In this document: piece after piece, positions 24,058 through 25,451 of the stretch | How positions within the stretch are numbered: the stretch's first letter is position 1 | Layout of the letters: each line of letters opens with the position of its first letter | Assembly: GCA_025451715.1 (NCBI GenBank) | Contig: JANWJY010000011.1 | Location: 1 to 25,451, forward strand | DNA from: Fimbriimonadaceae bacterium | Lineage (GTDB): Bacteria > Armatimonadota > Fimbriimonadia > Fimbriimonadales > Fimbriimonadaceae | Length of the DNA: 25,451 nucleotides | Direction: 5' to 3' | Program-made: the position numbers and the translations under genes | Notes under the pieces: generated by a model | What the model was told of the DNA's origin: nothing | The model's input: the letters and a program-made list of their open reading frames with translations, nothing else | The model's database searches: none

Positions 24058-24489
24058 TTGAAGCAGGCGAGAAGAAAGACCATCGTGGGGTGGCGGGAGA
24101 TGGTCGACCTCCCGGACTGGGGGGTGGCCAAGGTCCTCGCCAAGATCGACACCGGGGCGCGCACTAGCGCGATCCACGTAGAGAACGTTCGCCACACGTC
24201 TAATGGACGCGTCGCGTTCGACGTAGTCCGCAGCAGGAAAAAGGACGCAAAGGTCAACACCGTCGAGGCCGAGATCGTCCGCGAGACGACCGTCCGCACG
24301 AGCACCGGCCATGTGCACGAGCGCATTGTCGTGGCCACAACGATGAAGATCGGGGACTTCAAGAAGCGCATCGAGCTGACATTGGTCTCACGTCAGCACA
24401 TGCTCTGTCGTATGCTTGTTGGGAGGACCGCGCTAGAGGACGACTTCCTCGTGGACGTTTCTGTTCGACACACAGGTGCCCAGCCATGA
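24058..24489 (+). CDS. RimK-associated putative ATP-dependent zinc protease (retropepsin-like, RimB type)
   Basis: A 143-aa protein of the family named putative ATP-dependent zinc protease. The signature TIVGWREMVDLPDWGVAKVLAKIDTGARTSAIH (residues 8-40, in parts) contains the Asp31-Thr-Gly triad that resembles retropepsin-type aspartic proteases; RMLVGRTALEDDFLVDVS closes the domain. Such genes commonly sit beside rimK, and this one overlaps rimK by four bases (ATGA). It probably works with the ligase, for example by trimming glutamates added by RimK; that role is inference from studies of similar gene pairs. Start TTG 24058 is the longest; GTG at codon 10 is possible. No good Shine-Dalgarno is visible. 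Confidence 0.8.
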   Translation: MKQARRKTIVGWREMVDLPDWGVAKVLAKIDTGARTSAIHVENVRHTSNGRVAFDVVRSRKKDAKVNTVEAEIVRETTVRTSTGHVHERIVVATTMKIGDFKKRIELTLVSRQHMLCRMLVGRTALEDDFLVDVSVRHTGAQP

Positions 24490-25451
24490 AGCTCGCCATC
24501 CTCTCGACTGCTCCGAAGTGCTTCAGCACGCGCCGCCTCCGCGAAGCTTCAGCCGCACGCGGGCACGAGGTCAAGGTCCTCAACACGCTCAAGTTCGCCA
24601 TCGGCCTCGAAAGCGAATACCCCGAGCTGTACTACCGAGGCCGCCGAATCTCAGAGTACGACGCCGTCATCCCAAGGATCGGCACTTCGATCACGCCGTT
24701 CGGCACGTCGGTCGTCAGGCAGTTTCAACAGCTCAACGTCTTTTGCCTCAACACGGCGAACGGAATCCTCAACTCTCGCGACAAGCTTCGGTCGCTCCAG
24801 ATCCTCTCCAAGCACGACCTGGGCATCGCACCGACTTCGTACGTCCGCGACAAGAACGACATCCTGCCAGCGATCGAGCGCGTCGGCGGCGCTCCGGTCA
24901 TCATCAAGCTGATCGAAGGCACGCAGGGCAAGGGCGTCATCCTCGCCGAGACTCAGAAGGTCGCGGAGGCAATCATCGAGGCGATGCAAGGGGCAAAGCA
25001 GAACGTACTTGTGCAGAAGTTTGTCGCCGAGAGCAAGGGGCGCGACGTGCGCGCGTTCGTCGTCGGCGACCAGGTCGTCGCTGCGATGCGGCGCGTCGCG
25101 CACGGACAAGAGTTCCGGTCAAACCTCCATCGCGGCGGCATTGCAGAAGCGATCGAACTCGATAGCAGGTACGAAAGGACCGCGATCCGCGCAGCGCAGA
25201 TCCTGGGACTTCGCGTCGCCGGCGTCGACCTGCTCGAAGCCGCCGACGGCCCCCAGGTCATCGAGGTCAACTCGTCGCCCGGACTTGAAGGTATCGAGAC
25301 CTGCACCGGCGTCGACGTGGCGAACGAGATCATCTCCTACCTCGAACGTATGGTCGAGTTCCCCGAGCTCGACGTCCGCGAGCGTCTCACCGTGACGCAA
25401 GGCTACGGCGTCGCCGAGCTTTACATCGCGGAGGGCTCTGAGATGGTCGGC
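24486..25451 (+). CDS. rimK: RimK-type ATP-grasp glutamate ligase, with extra C-terminal domain (cut by window edge)
   Basis: RimK adds glutamates to a protein C-terminus, classically ribosomal protein S6. 322 codons are visible. Close matches to E. coli RimK include AILSTAPKCFSTRRLREA, YDAVIPRIGTSITPFGT, NSRDKLRSLQILSKH, KLIEGTQGKGVILAET (ATP-binding), FRSNLHRGG and the metal-binding VIEVNSSPGLEGIE. E. coli RimK ends at about residue 300; here the frame runs on past 305 with TVTQGYGVAELYIAEGSEMVG, which looks like the first strand and loop of an RCK_C (TrkA-C) domain. The protein is therefore longer than usual and its end is outside the window. Confidence 0.92.
   Translation, partial: MKLAILSTAPKCFSTRRLREASAARGHEVKVLNTLKFAIGLESEYPELYYRGRRISEYDAVIPRIGTSITPFGTSVVRQFQQLNVFCLNTANGILNSRDKLRSLQILSKHDLGIAPTSYVRDKNDILPAIERVGGAPVIIKLIEGTQGKGVILAETQKVAEAIIEAMQGAKQNVLVQKFVAESKGRDVRAFVVGDQVVAAMRRVAHGQEFRSNLHRGGIAEAIELDSRYERTAIRAAQILGLRVAGVDLLEAADGPQVIEVNSSPGLEGIETCTGVDVANEIISYLERMVEFPELDVRERLTVTQGYGVAELYIAEGSEMVG

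Overview
This window reads as ordinary chromosome from a GC-rich (about 60 percent), free-living bacterium. It has flagella, type IV pili, a System I-type cytochrome c maturation route, DivIVA and a GatCAB-type amidotransferase. Having both flagellar and pilus genes, a Ccm system and DivIVA together is compatible with a deep-branching phylum such as Armatimonadota (Fimbriimonadia-like). That placement is an impression from gene content and cannot be proved from the sequence alone. No transposase, integrase, CRISPR array or phage gene was seen, and no gene-free stretch exceeds 300 bases.

Layout. 1-3660 (minus strand): a flagellar basal-body operon flgB-flgC-fliE-fliF-fliG, with fliG cut by the window edge, behind a sigma-28-like promoter. 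3748-5001 (+): putrescine-type class III aminotransferase. 5013-5549 (-): GYF_2 plus TM2 membrane protein with a probable non-standard start codon. 5632-7429 (+): alpha/beta hydrolase and threonine aldolase, overlapping. 7394-8741 (-): exported protein of unknown function followed by an RNase H-like exonuclease. 8889-12531 (+): compressed operon ccmE-ccmF-panD-pyrE, each gene overlapping the next. 12528-13665 (-): three-helix small membrane protein and a lipid kinase. 13738-13962 (+): small unknown protein. 13959-17944 (-): type IV pilus motor operon pilB-HDOD-pilT. 18050-18136 (+): tRNA-Leu(CAG). 18187-21864 (-): gatB, TPR-like exported protein, divIVA, DUF167 and a lytic transglycosylase behind a structured leader. 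22034-24020 (-): M28 peptidase and an endonuclease/exonuclease/phosphatase protein. 24058-25451 (+): a RimK-associated protease-like protein and a RimK ligase that continues into what looks like an RCK_C domain.

No obviously new multi-gene system is present. The best unusual signals are regulatory or architectural. Several unit-leading genes have a TANAAT-like -10 box only 6-8 bases before the start codon and no Shine-Dalgarno sequence, implying leaderless mRNAs, while most internal operon genes have good Shine-Dalgarno sites. Two genes (GYF_2-TM2 and DUF167) appear to start at ATC and CTG. CcmE carries the variant CxxxY haem motif. RimK has an extra C-terminal domain, GatB has an apparent insertion, a palindrome encloses a -10 box upstream of an unknown exported protein, and G-quadruplex motifs lie on both strands between flgB and the aminotransferase.
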